DNA of 33,575 nucleotides from Candidatus Enterocloster faecavium (GCA_019118585.1 DWYS01000059.1:1-33575); one strand, 5' to 3'; counted from the first letter of the stretch, positions 24,761 to 33,462 are shown. Numbers and translations are program-made. The notes: generated by a model not told the origin, from the letters alone.

Positions 24761-25556
24761 GAAAAGCCAGCTTCCCCGTTCCCAGTCCCAGGAGGAATTT
24801 CTAAGCAGAGAGCTTCTCCACCGCAGGAGGGTGAAGATCACCCGCGTCATGCTGACCGTACTTTTACTGGCTCTGTGGGAACTCTCCGCATCGATGGACT
24901 GGATTGACAGTTTTATTTTCAGCAGCCCCTCCCGGATTTTCCTCTGCCTGGGAACTATGATTCGGGACGGCAGTTTGTTTCTTCACACCGGAGTCACTTT
25001 ACTGGAAACCTTGATCAGCTTTTTTGCCGTGGTCTTTTTTGGACTTGTTGCCGCCCTTCTGCTCTGGTCCTTCCGCAGCCTGGCGGAAATCCTGGAGCCC
25101 TTCCTGGTTATGTTAAACAGCCTGCCAAAATCCGCTCTGGCCCCTCTTTTAATCGTATGGCTGGGGAACAATATGAATACCATCATTGTGGCCGCCGTTT
25201 CCGTAGCCCTCTTCGGCTCCATTCTCACTCTGTACACCGGTTTTGCCTCCCTGGACCAGGACCAGATCAAGCTGATCTACTCTCTTGGGGGGACCAAAAA
25301 GGATGTACTGTTGAAAGTACTCCTCCCTGGCTCCCTGCCCATGATCATCAGCAATATGAAGGTGAATATCGGGCTCTGTCTGGTGGGGGTTATCATCGGA
25401 GAGTTCCTCTCCTCCAAGGCCGGGCTGGGGTATCTGATTACTTATGGGTCGCAGACCTTTGCCATGACCATGGTCGTTACCTCCATTGTGGTCCTGTGCC
25501 TTCTGTCCGTGATTCTCTATCAGGGTATCGCTTTGGTGGAGAAGCGGCTGAAGTAG
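24753..25556 (+). CDS. SsuC/TauC-like ABC transporter permease
   Basis: A 267-aa membrane protein of the binding-protein-dependent transport (BPD_transp_1) family. It has about six hydrophobic helices and the cytosolic EAA-like loop around LDQDQIKLIYSLGGTKKDVLLKVLLPGSLP, which docks to the ATPase. GEFLSSKAGLGYLI near the end is typical of SsuC/TauC. The start overlaps the ATPase gene, so the two proteins are made together. The substrate is not known; relatives import sulfonates, taurine, nitrate or thiamine precursors. Confidence 0.94.
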   Translation: MNEKSQLPRSQSQEEFLSRELLHRRRVKITRVMLTVLLLALWELSASMDWIDSFIFSSPSRIFLCLGTMIRDGSLFLHTGVTLLETLISFFAVVFFGLVAALLLWSFRSLAEILEPFLVMLNSLPKSALAPLLIVWLGNNMNTIIVAAVSVALFGSILTLYTGFASLDQDQIKLIYSLGGTKKDVLLKVLLPGSLPMIISNMKVNIGLCLVGVIIGEFLSSKAGLGYLITYGSQTFAMTMVVTSIVVLCLLSVILYQGIALVEKRLK

Positions 25557-25580
25557 GGAGCTGCAGGAAAATTGTTAAGA

Positions 25581-25614
25581 GCACTCAGCGCCCGTTTTTT
25601 GGGCGCTTATGTGC
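25581..25614. terminator. Hairpin between convergent permease and transporter genes
   Basis: GCAC-TC-AGCGCCC (25581-25593) pairs with GGGCGCT-TAT-GTGC (25601-25614); the loop is a T-run. It starts 25 bp after the permease stop. Because no T-run follows the stem on either strand it is a weak terminator candidate. The rest of the 184-bp gap shows an imperfect GTAAAGT/ACTTTAC pair and no gene. Confidence 0.5.
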
Positions 25615-25740
25615 AATACATATAAAATGATTGAACGGCATATGGGAATAGTAAAGTTAAGACTCTTTTGGTGTGGAAGTATTCGCAAAGACTTTACTTT
25701 TACTCAGACTGCTGAAATTTCACTTACCGGAATCTTATCT

Positions 25741-27000
25741 TCAAATAAGTCCCCCAAGGCCAAATACCCCAAGGGCCGCCATCAAGACATTCACGCCCAC
25801 GTTTGCCACGGAAAGCAGGAACAAGGTCCGGAACATCCGGTTCATCTGCTCATTGCTCACCTCTCTGGCAGCAGAGTAAGAGGACATGATGATGGCTCCG
25901 CCGGTAGACAGGGGGCTGATGGCCGCCGCAAAGGAAGTCGCGGTAATAGCTGAAATCAGTTCCACATAATTGGCACCCTGTAAAGTCTGCGCGATTTCTG
26001 CCGCAATTGGGAACATCGTGGGCATAACCACACCGGTGGTGGAGCTGACCCAGGAGAGAATTCCGGAGCTGGCCGCCATGATAGGTGCAGCCGTATGCTC
26101 ATTCATAAAACTGGTGAGGAAATCGGAGATCAGGGCAATGCCGCCAAGCTCCGTAATCACATTCACCAGAAGACCCACTCCTACGATCAAGATCAATGTA
26201 CCCCAGGGAATCCCCTTGATGGCCTTCTTCTCCTCCACACATCCCAGCAGCACCAGCACGGTGGCGGCCGCAAAGGCAAACAGTCCCGTATCCAGCTTAA
26301 ATCCAATGCAGCAGACCACCACGATCCCGATGGCCGTCATGGTAATCCTCTGAGACCGGTTGAATTTGGGAATATCGGACCATTTCATGGGATTCTCCGC
26401 CTTTACCTGAAAGCCCTTGTAGGCAATGTAGAGAATCAGCGTAAACACAAAGCCTGATAAAAGGGTGGATAAAAACAGGTGAAGAGCAAAGCCGCCGTAT
26501 CCCAGAGGCTCGGAAAGATTTTTTGCCAGAACGCCGGTGATGGCAAGGGGAGAGGCGCAGCCTGCATTTGCCCCCAGTTTCGCGTACAGGGCGGTGGCAA
26601 AAGGATTGATGTCCATCTCAAAGGCCAGATACATGGCAAATGTGGTCATCAGGATGCCCGTCGCAATGTGGCCTGGTCCGATCGCGGAGATAAAGGCGGA
26701 CAGAAAAAACATCAGGATCGGAATCAGGTAAGTGCGTTTTCCTACCAGGGCTACCACCTTTTTGGAAAATAGATCCAGGGTCCCGTTGACGGAAGCCAGA
26801 CCGAACAGGAAGGTCACGCCCACCATGGTTACAAACAGGGAACTGTTAAAGCCGCTGATGATTTCGCTGCTCGTCATCCCGCCGGCAATTCCCAGCACAT
26901 AAGCCGCACCTACGGCTGCAAATCCAATGTTGATTTTCTTAATAAAGCCGATGGCCACCACAACCGCCAGCACGATCAGTGACAAAACCGCCATATTCAT
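25741..27000 (-). CDS. MatC-like dicarboxylate/organic-acid permease
   Basis: A 419-aa polytopic membrane protein of the SLC13/ArsB-NhaD-like group with a MatC (malonate/dicarboxylate carrier) N-terminal domain. About eleven hydrophobic helices are visible. The motif GPGHIATGILMTTFAM near residue 110 and the C-terminal ATSFAAAISPLSTGGAIIMSS are the paired re-entrant loops that hold substrate in this superfamily. AGGGGAG precedes the ATG. It lies 30 bp behind the PrpF-family gene and is probably co-transcribed with it, so it likely imports the acid that the isomerase acts on. Confidence 0.9.
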   Translation of the reverse strand: MNMAVLSLIVLAVVVAIGFIKKINIGFAAVGAAYVLGIAGGMTSSEIISGFNSSLFVTMVGVTFLFGLASVNGTLDLFSKKVVALVGKRTYLIPILMFFLSAFISAIGPGHIATGILMTTFAMYLAFEMDINPFATALYAKLGANAGCASPLAITGVLAKNLSEPLGYGGFALHLFLSTLLSGFVFTLILYIAYKGFQVKAENPMKWSDIPKFNRSQRITMTAIGIVVVCCIGFKLDTGLFAFAAATVLVLLGCVEEKKAIKGIPWGTLILIVGVGLLVNVITELGGIALISDFLTSFMNEHTAAPIMAASSGILSWVSSTTGVVMPTMFPIAAEIAQTLQGANYVELISAITATSFAAAISPLSTGGAIIMSSYSAAREVSNEQMNRMFRTLFLLSVANVGVNVLMAALGVFGLGGLI

Positions 27001-27030
27001 ATTTGATACTCCCCTCTTATCCTTCTATAC

Positions 27031-28170
27031 TTAACAGCAAAATACCTCGCCCGCCATCAAAAGATTGGCAGTGCGGAAGCCGGTGGTAGATTCAATTTCC
27101 ACCTGACCGTCCTTCTCCCGGAAGCTTACGCCTCCTTCCGCGATTCCTCCCGGATGTCCCATACGGATCCGGGAGAAATCCACATCCTGGCCCAGCACCT
27201 GATTTGCGATGCTCCCCTCCAGCACAGCGGCTGCCGCCGTACACATCACGCCGGTCATAGCCATGGCCGGGTGGGGCTTCTGCATGGACATCATCCGCAC
27301 CAGCAAATCAATCTGCTCTTTCCGGACAGCAGATCCGTCGGAGGCCGTATAGTCCTTTGGCTCCGCCACCAGGGTCATCTTGGGCAGTCCGGGACACTCC
27401 CATGCAGATTTCTCATAGTCCTCAATGAGCCCCACCCGAACTGCCGCCACGCCGCGGATCCGCTCCAGCTTCTCCAAAAGTCCGGGAATCCCTTCCATCT
27501 GGGCCGGACTCTCATTTCCCGCCAGTCCCAGATCCGCCGCCCGGACGAATACCAGGGGATTGGCCGCATCCACAATGGAGGCCTGAATGGTTCCAACCCC
27601 CGGAACTTCCAGATCGTCAAGTACATTCCCCGTAGGCAGCAGTTTGTCGGAAATGGTGCCCGCCGGCTTTATAAATTTCAGCCGGATGGGGGAAGCCGTT
27701 CCCTTCACCCCCGCAATGGCGTAATCCCCATCGTATTTCACGCTGCCGTTCTCTGCTGCGAACTCCGATTCAATCAGTTTTCCCGTATTCACATTGTAGA
27801 TCCGCACCCTGGTCAGCGGCTCCTCCAGCTTCACCAATCCCCGCTCCGCCGCAAACGGCCCCACTGCGGAAAGAATGTTGCCGCAGTTTCCCTTGTAGCT
27901 GACCACCGGCTTATCCACCGACACCTGGGCAAACAGGTAATCTACGTCCGCATCTGGCCGTTTGGAAACGCTGACAATGGCTACCTTGCTGGTCACCGAT
28001 GTGGCCCCTCCCAGGCCGTTAATCTGCTTCGGGTCTGGACTTCCCATCACCTTCAAGAGGGTCTGATCCCGCAGCGCGGCATCCTGAGGCAAATCGTTTT
28101 CCAGAAAAAATACGCCCTTGCTGGTACCGCCCCGCATAATCATACATGGAATTCTCTGCTTCTTGTTCAT
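27031..28170 (-). CDS. PrpF family isomerase (methylaconitate / 4-oxalomesaconate tautomerase type)
   Basis: A 379-aa protein of the PrpF family, which moves a double bond in unsaturated tricarboxylic acids by proton transfer. The N-terminal MRGGTSKGVFF motif, Lys62 (TSKVAIV) and Cys96 (KGNCGN) match the lysine and cysteine implicated in catalysis in this family. The two-lobed diaminopimelate-epimerase-like fold is consistent with its length. No prpBCD, aconitase or gallate-pathway gene lies nearby, so the specific substrate cannot be assigned. It is the first gene of a two-gene operon with a MatC-like transporter under a divergent LysR regulator. Confidence 0.93.
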   Translation of the reverse strand: MNKKQRIPCMIMRGGTSKGVFFLENDLPQDAALRDQTLLKVMGSPDPKQINGLGGATSVTSKVAIVSVSKRPDADVDYLFAQVSVDKPVVSYKGNCGNILSAVGPFAAERGLVKLEEPLTRVRIYNVNTGKLIESEFAAENGSVKYDGDYAIAGVKGTASPIRLKFIKPAGTISDKLLPTGNVLDDLEVPGVGTIQASIVDAANPLVFVRAADLGLAGNESPAQMEGIPGLLEKLERIRGVAAVRVGLIEDYEKSAWECPGLPKMTLVAEPKDYTASDGSAVRKEQIDLLVRMMSMQKPHPAMAMTGVMCTAAAAVLEGSIANQVLGQDVDFSRIRMGHPGGIAEGGVSFREKDGQVEIESTTGFRTANLLMAGEVFCC

Positions 28171-28217
28171 CTGCTTATCTCCCTTTGAAAATACCTTGTT
28201 TCATTTCATCTGACTGC

Positions 28218-28223
28218 ATAATA
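28218..28223 (-). promoter_or_regulatory. -10 box of the prpF-like/MatC operon
   Basis: The minus strand reads TATTAT with a poor -35 (TAGACG at 17 bp), as expected for an activator-dependent promoter. The predicted start near 28211 gives a leader of about 41 nt and puts the palindrome at 28264-28288 at about -65. Confidence 0.5.
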
Positions 28224-28263
28224 GCATCCAATTTTCCAGTCGTCTAATTCATATTTTCCATTA

Positions 28264-28288
28264 AAACTATTCTTTAAATGAATAGTTT
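28264..28288. promoter_or_regulatory. LysR-type operator palindrome
   Basis: AAACTATTC (28264-28272) and GAATAGTTT (28280-28288) form perfect 9-bp arms around TTTAAAT. The core contains the T-N11-A pattern of LysR-type regulator sites. It lies between the divergent prpF-like and lysR genes. A matching half-site AAACTATT occurs at 28385-28392, nearer the lysR gene, which could serve autoregulation. The remainder of the 293-bp spacer holds no gene. Confidence 0.75.
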
Positions 28289-28463
28289 AACGTAATCCAT
28301 CCAGCCGGATGACAGTGCGCGCCTGGAATTTCATTGATTTTTAAAAATTAACAGTATATTAGGGAAAAAACAGTCTTTGAATTCAAACTATTGTTTTTAT
28401 AGAAATCATAGATTTTATGAATAATTCGTGGTAAACTTGAAGCATAAACGAAAGGAGAACGGT

Positions 28464-29372
28464 ATGGATTTTAAAGATATGAGCTATGTTCTGGCGATTG
28501 CGAAGCATCAGAACATCACAAAGGCGGCGGAAGCCCTCTACATCACCCAGCCTACCCTGACCAAATTTCTCCAGAATCTGGAGCGAGACCTGGGACAGAA
28601 GCTTTTTAAACGGCTGGGAAACCGTTATGTCCTTACCTACGCAGGGGAACGGTATACAGCCAAAGCCGCCGAAATTTTAAACCTGAAAAAAGAGCTGGAC
28701 CAGGAAATGGGGGATATCATCCGGAATAACGCCGGCTCCCTGAAAATCGCCTTTCCTACCATGCGGGGCACCTATATGCTTCCCTGCACCCTTCCCATTT
28801 TCAACAGCCTTTATCCCAATGTAAAGCTGGATATCCTGGAGGCCCATTCCAGCCTGCTGGAGGGAATGCTCCTTTCCGGGGAGGCTGACCTGGCCTTTTT
28901 TAACCTTCCGGTCAAAAGCCCCAACATCGATTATGAGATCATCAGCCATGAGGAAGTAGTACTGGTGCTCTCCGCCAGCCATCCTCTGGCTCACGAGGGA
29001 GCCAGGCGGCCTGGATGCCGGTATCCCTGGATGGATTTAAACCGGCTGGAACATGAGCCATTCATCATGCAGATTCCTGGCCAGCGTACCCGGCAGACCG
29101 TGGACGCGCTTTTGAAGCGCTGTGGTTTTGAACCCAAGATCAAGCTTCAGACTTCCAATATTTCCGCCGAGGTGGAACTGGCCTCCAAGGGTTACGGTGC
29201 CTGTTTTGTGACCGAAACTCATTTAAAACACCTCTCCCCCGGCAAAAAGCTGGCCTGCTTCTCCGTAGGAGAACCCTGCACGACCGTGGATTTTGTGGCT
29301 GCCTACCGGAAGGGCAGCTATATCCCCTACCATGCCAGAGAATATATCAAAATTGTAAAAGATTTCACCTGA
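28464..29372 (+). CDS. LysR family transcriptional regulator
   Basis: A 302-aa regulator. Residues 1-60 are the winged helix-turn-helix (DFKDMSYVLAIAKHQNITKA, then YITQPTLTKFLQNLE and a wing). Residues about 90-300 are the two-lobed ligand-binding domain (from SLKIAFPTMRGTYMLP). The start at 28464 is fixed by AAAGGAG 6 bases upstream; an upstream in-frame start would add 12 unrelated residues. It is divergent from the prpF-like/MatC operon, which it most likely controls in response to an organic acid. The stop is 7 bp from the stop of the convergent helicase fragment. Confidence 0.95.
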   Translation: MDFKDMSYVLAIAKHQNITKAAEALYITQPTLTKFLQNLERDLGQKLFKRLGNRYVLTYAGERYTAKAAEILNLKKELDQEMGDIIRNNAGSLKIAFPTMRGTYMLPCTLPIFNSLYPNVKLDILEAHSSLLEGMLLSGEADLAFFNLPVKSPNIDYEIISHEEVVLVLSASHPLAHEGARRPGCRYPWMDLNRLEHEPFIMQIPGQRTRQTVDALLKRCGFEPKIKLQTSNISAEVELASKGYGACFVTETHLKHLSPGKKLACFSVGEPCTTVDFVAAYRKGSYIPYHAREYIKIVKDFT

Positions 29373-29379
29373 CCGCAAA

Positions 29380-30271
29380 TTATCTGGCGGCCGCAAAATA
29401 AGCTTCCAGAATCCCTTTGATGTGCTGATATCGTCTGGCATAGGAATTTTCCACCCGGATGAGCTCCATGTCATGGGCCCGGCAGATTTCCTCCTTTTTG
29501 CGGTCCCTGGCCATGACAATTTCATTTTCATAGTGTTCCCGGCCGTCCAGCTCAATGACCAGGACCGGATATTTGCGCTGGCTGCTCCTCTCATATACCA
29601 CGAAATCAAATCTTCCGGTATAGAACAGATCGCTGAGACTTAAATTGTCCTCAAACACCTGGGAGACTGCCACCTCCTTTTCCACGGAGAAACGGTTTTG
29701 GGACAGCCAGATATTATCCAGGGCATGATTCAGGGTGGTGAGGAACGCCTCTTCCGTAGCCGTGCTGTAGGGCTTGATTCCCAGGGCTCTTGAAGCGGTA
29801 TTCTGGGGCGTCACCCTGGATTTTCCATTGGTCCGGACATACTGGACCAGATCATACAGGTCGTCCTCTTCTTCCTGTTTATGAAGACGCTCCAGATTTC
29901 TGGTGTTGGACAGAACGATCAGCTGCTCCCTGGCCCTGGAAACCGCCACATTAATCAGCTCCCGGTTATTTTTCAGCCAGCCGTATGTCCCCTCTCCTGT
30001 CTGACCAGTAATCGCGGTGGAAAAGAGAATGACATCCTTTTCATCCCCCTGAAAAGCATGGACGGTACCGCATGCAACCTGGTCCAGCCCTTCCTCCTTC
30101 AGCCGTTTTTCAATGGCATTCTTCTGATTCACAAAAGGCGTGATCACCCCAATGGTTTTATCCTTGTGGGCCGCCGCATACCGGACAATCTGCTCAATCT
30201 CCCCAGGAGCCGTATTTTTCTGGTCCGTCCGGTCATCTGTCACATCGACATAGAGCAACGGCTGGGCCTGC
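29380..30271 (-). pseudogene. C-terminal fragment of an SF1 helicase-nuclease gene, cut by IS21
   Basis: The fragment encodes about 297 residues. It begins inside the second RecA domain of a DNA2/UPF1-like helicase (PLLYVDVTD), with motif V as GTVHAFQGDEKDVIL and motif VI as NNRELINVAVSRAREQLIV. A linker leads to a C-terminal PD-(D/E)XK-like nuclease domain (FDFVVYERSS, then VLVIELDGREHY and DRKKEEICRAHD), similar to DUF2726. The N-terminal helicase half, with Walker A, is absent because the IS21 element starts at 30272. The frame runs on into the element to an ATG at 30303 without a clear ribosome binding site, so a fused short product is possible but doubtful. Such helicase-nucleases often act in DNA repair or phage defence. 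Confidence 0.85.
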
Positions 30272-30326
30272 TGTAAATACCGGCCCTTCATGACACAGTG
30301 CACGGCCTAACTGTACCACCCCGCCG
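30272..30326 (+). repeat. Left 55-bp terminal inverted repeat of the IS21 element
   Basis: It is the exact reverse complement of 33521-33575. The outer 32 bp contain an ATG in frame with the helicase fragment. Confidence 0.95.
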
Positions 30327-30457
30327 GAGTAAGAGTACCACTCTGCCGGATGGCTGTACCAGGCGGTACCTGTAACTTACCGGTGCTAAGAAACGCCTCG
30401 CCGGTCAAGGAGATTCTTCTCACCGGAAAGGTGAACCACCCTGTCGGATGGCTCACC
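30312..30457 (+). repeat. Subterminal repeat cluster, left end (probable IstA binding sites)
   Basis: Copies related to GTACCACCCTGCCGGATGGCT occur at 30312-30327 (partial), 30335-30355 and 30433-30457 (diverged, with GAACCACC and CTCACC ends). GTACC-AGGC-GGTACC lies at 30356-30370. IS21 elements carry such multiple terminal repeats for transposase binding. Confidence 0.7.
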
Positions 30458-30723
30458 CAAGCGATAATCCTGATTGATGGCTTTGCTGCCGAGACGATAT
30501 CTGGCCAGAATGGCGCCTGTAAAGGCGGCTATTGCCTAGGCTGACGCGACTATGGCCTTGACAAGCACCATACCTGCCAGATGAATGGCAGTCAAGCTAA
30601 GCAATTCCTGTTCCGTGCTGTTGGAGCATCGGTTCCACAGCCAGTGACCTGATGTTCCAGGACTTGCCGTATGGAGTTATTTCAGCGCTTGCGCTGTTGA
30701 CTATAGTTTGTTACCTTGACAAC
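30458..30723. other. Non-coding tail of the IS21 element
   Basis: No convincing ORF with a ribosome binding site is present on either strand. Small inverted repeats are visible: CTGCCA/TGGCAG (30574-30591) and CAGCGC/GCGCTG (near 30686-30700). Together with the repeat cluster it makes about 400 bp of non-coding DNA between the third ORF and the left end. It could encode an RNA or be the remnant of another gene. Confidence 0.5.
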
Positions 30724-31068
30724 TTAATACTGGTTGTTATCCTGCCCCTTGGCGAGACGTACCATGGAATCCACATGTTCTTTAAAGGACATTGGATCTC
30801 CGCCGTCATAGTAGATTCTCATGTACTCCTGGTATGCCAGATTATCATAATGCGGTGTATCCAGGCCAGAAAGGAGGTCAACACTGCTGATCCATTGATG
30901 TTCCGGATCAAGGTTCTGGCTTAACCGGTATCGGGCCTTTATGGTCTCTGCTTTCAGATGCTGGATGTCTTTCACCATGGAGTCTACGAGTTCCAGGAAG
31001 GAACGGATCAGTTCGCATTCATTAACTTCTGGGCATTCATCCCAATCGGTGTAATCATCCCGGATCAT
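30724..31068 (-). CDS. Third ORF of the IS21 element (114 aa, unknown)
   Basis: I do not recognise this protein. It has 114 residues, is acidic (MIRDDYTDWDECPEVNEC...), contains a helical, possibly coiled segment at about 22-55 (LIRSFLELVDSMVKDIQHLKAETIKARYRL) and has no membrane segment. Its ATG overlaps the istB stop by 4 bp (ATGA), the same coupling as between istA and istB, so it is very likely expressed as part of the transposition operon. Passenger or accessory role is an inference. Confidence 0.72.
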   Translation of the reverse strand: MIRDDYTDWDECPEVNECELIRSFLELVDSMVKDIQHLKAETIKARYRLSQNLDPEHQWISSVDLLSGLDTPHYDNLAYQEYMRIYYDGGDPMSFKEHVDSMVRLAKGQDNNQY

Positions 31069-31856
31069 TCATCCTCACCATCCTTTCCGGACATCTGGAT
31101 TCCGTGACGTTTGCGCATAGATATGCGTCCATCGATAAAAACATCATAAGCATTGTGGATGATCCTGTCCATGATCGCTTCGGAAATCGGGCTCCCTTCC
31201 GCTGATACGGGGTCAATCCTGCCATACCATTCGTCCGTATGGTACTGGGAACAGAAGATCATGGAACCCTTCTGGCTTTTGATGCGCGCTTCCACGATTT
31301 CAAGTAAGTTATAGGATTCCTGCGCTTCCAATGGGCGGATGAGCCATTCATCAAGGATGAGGAGATCCAGCTTCAGGTAATAAGCGATGGTTTTGCGGAA
31401 CTCACCGGTGCCCTTGGCGACATTCAGTTCTTCCAGAAGTTCAGGAAGCCGCACGTAGCGTACTTTTTTAAACTTCCGGCAGGCGGCATTTCCAAGTGCG
31501 CATGCGATATACGTCTTGCCGCTGCCACAGGCGCCGCTCAGGATGATATGACGCCCATCATCAATATACTTGCAGGTGGAGAAGCGTGTCAGCTGTGCCT
31601 TGTCCAGCTTTCGGTCGGGATGGTATTCGATCTCCTCTATGCAGGCGTTTGAAGCGGAGAAACCAGCGTCACGGATGCATTTGGCAAGTTTATTGACCTG
31701 TCGGCGGTTCCATTCCGCATCGACCAGGAGGCCGATCCGCTCCTCGAAACCGAGACTGTTATAAGTATCGGGATTGCTCAGCTGGTTTTCCAGTTCCCTG
31801 GCCATGGCCGAGAAATGCATCTTCTTGAGGGTATCAACCGTTGGCTGATTGGTCAT
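31065..31856 (-). CDS. istB: IS21-family helper ATPase IstB
   Basis: A 263-aa AAA+ ATPase related to DnaC that selects target DNA and activates the transposase IstA. Walker A is SGACGSGKTY near residue 108, Walker B is LLILDEW, sensor I lies in MIFCSQYHTDEWYG and an arginine-containing sensor region is in AIMDRIIHNAYD. The N-terminal helical domain (residues 1-75) is the DNA/IstA contact region. It overlaps istA by 4 bp. It appears intact. Confidence 0.96.
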   Translation of the reverse strand: MTNQPTVDTLKKMHFSAMARELENQLSNPDTYNSLGFEERIGLLVDAEWNRRQVNKLAKCIRDAGFSASNACIEEIEYHPDRKLDKAQLTRFSTCKYIDDGRHIILSGACGSGKTYIACALGNAACRKFKKVRYVRLPELLEELNVAKGTGEFRKTIAYYLKLDLLILDEWLIRPLEAQESYNLLEIVEARIKSQKGSMIFCSQYHTDEWYGRIDPVSAEGSPISEAIMDRIIHNAYDVFIDGRISMRKRHGIQMSGKDGEDE

Positions 31857-33412
31857 GCGTTGGCACCCCCTTTCCGAAAGGCGTCAGCACCCCGCGTGAT
31901 CCCATGATGGGAACGGCTCTTTGGGGCGGGAGTCTCAGCGGCCCGGCCGAGGGGAATCTTATCCTGCCCGTTTTTGAGGATGGTAAGGATGCTCCTCAGC
32001 GCGGGCACCGAGGAAAAGGCCAGTGCGCGTTCGCAGGCGGCATCCACCCGGTCGTGTCCATACCTGTCTGAAGCCTTCATAAGGCTTACACAGTACTTAT
32101 AACCCTGCTCCGGTTCTTTTCCGGATTCCAGGAACTGACGGACTACTTTGGAAACGGAAGGCCCTGCCGTCTCAGCCCATGAAAGAAACGCATCTTTGTT
32201 GTAGGAGAGGTATCTGCGGTGTGCTTCCGGCATATGCCCCGGCACCATAACGGCATCGTTCTGTGCTTTTTTTAAGCGCATATGGGAAGCCACACGCCCG
32301 CCTCGGAAGAATACTTCCACGGTATCTCTTGTCGTTCGGATATCTACGGTCTCACCGATCAGGTCAAAGGGAACTGAATAACGGTTCAGGCCATCGGTGA
32401 CCGTATAGTCGTTATGAACCTTTGCAGTACTCCATGTGGCCAGTTCAAACGGTGTGGGAGGAAGGGGCTGCATGAATCCGCGTTCTTCCTCTTCGTATGC
32501 CGTACGCCGGTTTCCTTTCCGGGCCTTGAAAGGCTTATGATTCAGGGATTCCAGCTTCTCTTTCACAGCGACCTGTGCCGCTTCAAAAGAGAAGAAGCGG
32601 TCATTCCTGAGAGCGGCAAGGATCCAGGTTGTGGCGAACTTCACGGAGCCCTCTGCATTCGGTTTATCGTCAGGAGCCTTTGGCCTGGCCGGGACAATCG
32701 CTGTGTCATAGTGGTCGGCCATCTCCTGGTAGGCCCTGGGAATGACTGTTTCGTAACGGGTATTCTTTGTTACGCCAGCCTTGAGGTTGTCCGGCACAAC
32801 CAAACGGGTTACGCCGCCGAAGTACTCATAAGCGTGGACATGGCAGAGAATGAAGTTCTCCGACTTCATGTCCCGGCAAAGTTCCGCATATACAAGGTTA
32901 CTGCATGACAACACGCCCACGAAGAGGTAGGCGGGAGTGATTTCGCCGGTAACACTGTCATGGATGTCAACGGTTGTGCCAGCCCAATCAACCTCAAAGG
33001 TTTCACCAGGCTTTCTGGAGATACGCATGGTTGCCTTGCTTACTCTTGCCCATTTGCGGTAGAGATCACCAAACTGCGTGCTCATGTACGGCTGCTTACC
33101 TGCAGCATAAGCTGCTTCACAGTATTCCGTCCAAAGCAGTGTCATCGTGACACCTTTCTTTGCGAGTTCCCTGTGGATCCACAGGAAATCAATGGGCATA
33201 CGGTTGGGATCCTTCTCTGCCCGATCAGGGTACAGGAGCAACTCCAGGTCTAAGTTTGTTACATTTGGATCCAGAGGCCATTCGATCTTAAACGCATTGG
33301 CTAAATTGATCACTTCTTTGACGGTACTGCGGGAGCTATGAACAGATGATGTGATCATGCGCTGTGAGTACCCAAGATTGTGCAGCCTCAGAATTTCTCG
33401 ATAATCTACCAT
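31853..33412 (-). CDS. istA: IS21-family transposase IstA (DDE)
   Basis: A 519-aa transposase. Residues 1-50 hold the N-terminal helix-turn-helix (VDYREILRLHNLGYSQRMIT...). The DDE triad is visible as Asp in FEVDWAGTTVDI, Asp in LVVPDNLKAGV and Glu in DDKPNAEGSVKF. The C-terminal beta-barrel region follows (DGLNRYSVPFDLIGETVDI). The start at 33412 (MVDYREIL) has AAGGAGG 9 bases upstream; an upstream in-frame start 10 codons earlier lacks one. It seems intact, so the element may still be mobile. Confidence 0.96.
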   Translation of the reverse strand: MVDYREILRLHNLGYSQRMITSSVHSSRSTVKEVINLANAFKIEWPLDPNVTNLDLELLLYPDRAEKDPNRMPIDFLWIHRELAKKGVTMTLLWTEYCEAAYAAGKQPYMSTQFGDLYRKWARVSKATMRISRKPGETFEVDWAGTTVDIHDSVTGEITPAYLFVGVLSCSNLVYAELCRDMKSENFILCHVHAYEYFGGVTRLVVPDNLKAGVTKNTRYETVIPRAYQEMADHYDTAIVPARPKAPDDKPNAEGSVKFATTWILAALRNDRFFSFEAAQVAVKEKLESLNHKPFKARKGNRRTAYEEEERGFMQPLPPTPFELATWSTAKVHNDYTVTDGLNRYSVPFDLIGETVDIRTTRDTVEVFFRGGRVASHMRLKKAQNDAVMVPGHMPEAHRRYLSYNKDAFLSWAETAGPSVSKVVRQFLESGKEPEQGYKYCVSLMKASDRYGHDRVDAACERALAFSSVPALRSILTILKNGQDKIPLGRAAETPAPKSRSHHGITRGADAFRKGGANA

Positions 33413-33462
33413 GATTACCGACCTCCTTATGATAGTAGTCACACATTAGGTGTGCCACAATC

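Noticed and set aside
27154-28188. A 344-aa plus-strand frame inside the prpF-like gene
   Set aside because: Its composition (rich in His, Arg and Gln) and lack of family similarity mark it as a shadow of the PrpF frame.
30272-30457. A CRISPR array in the repeated GTACCAC units
   Set aside because: The units are few, unevenly spaced and diverged, occur at both ends of the element and fit transposase-binding repeats.
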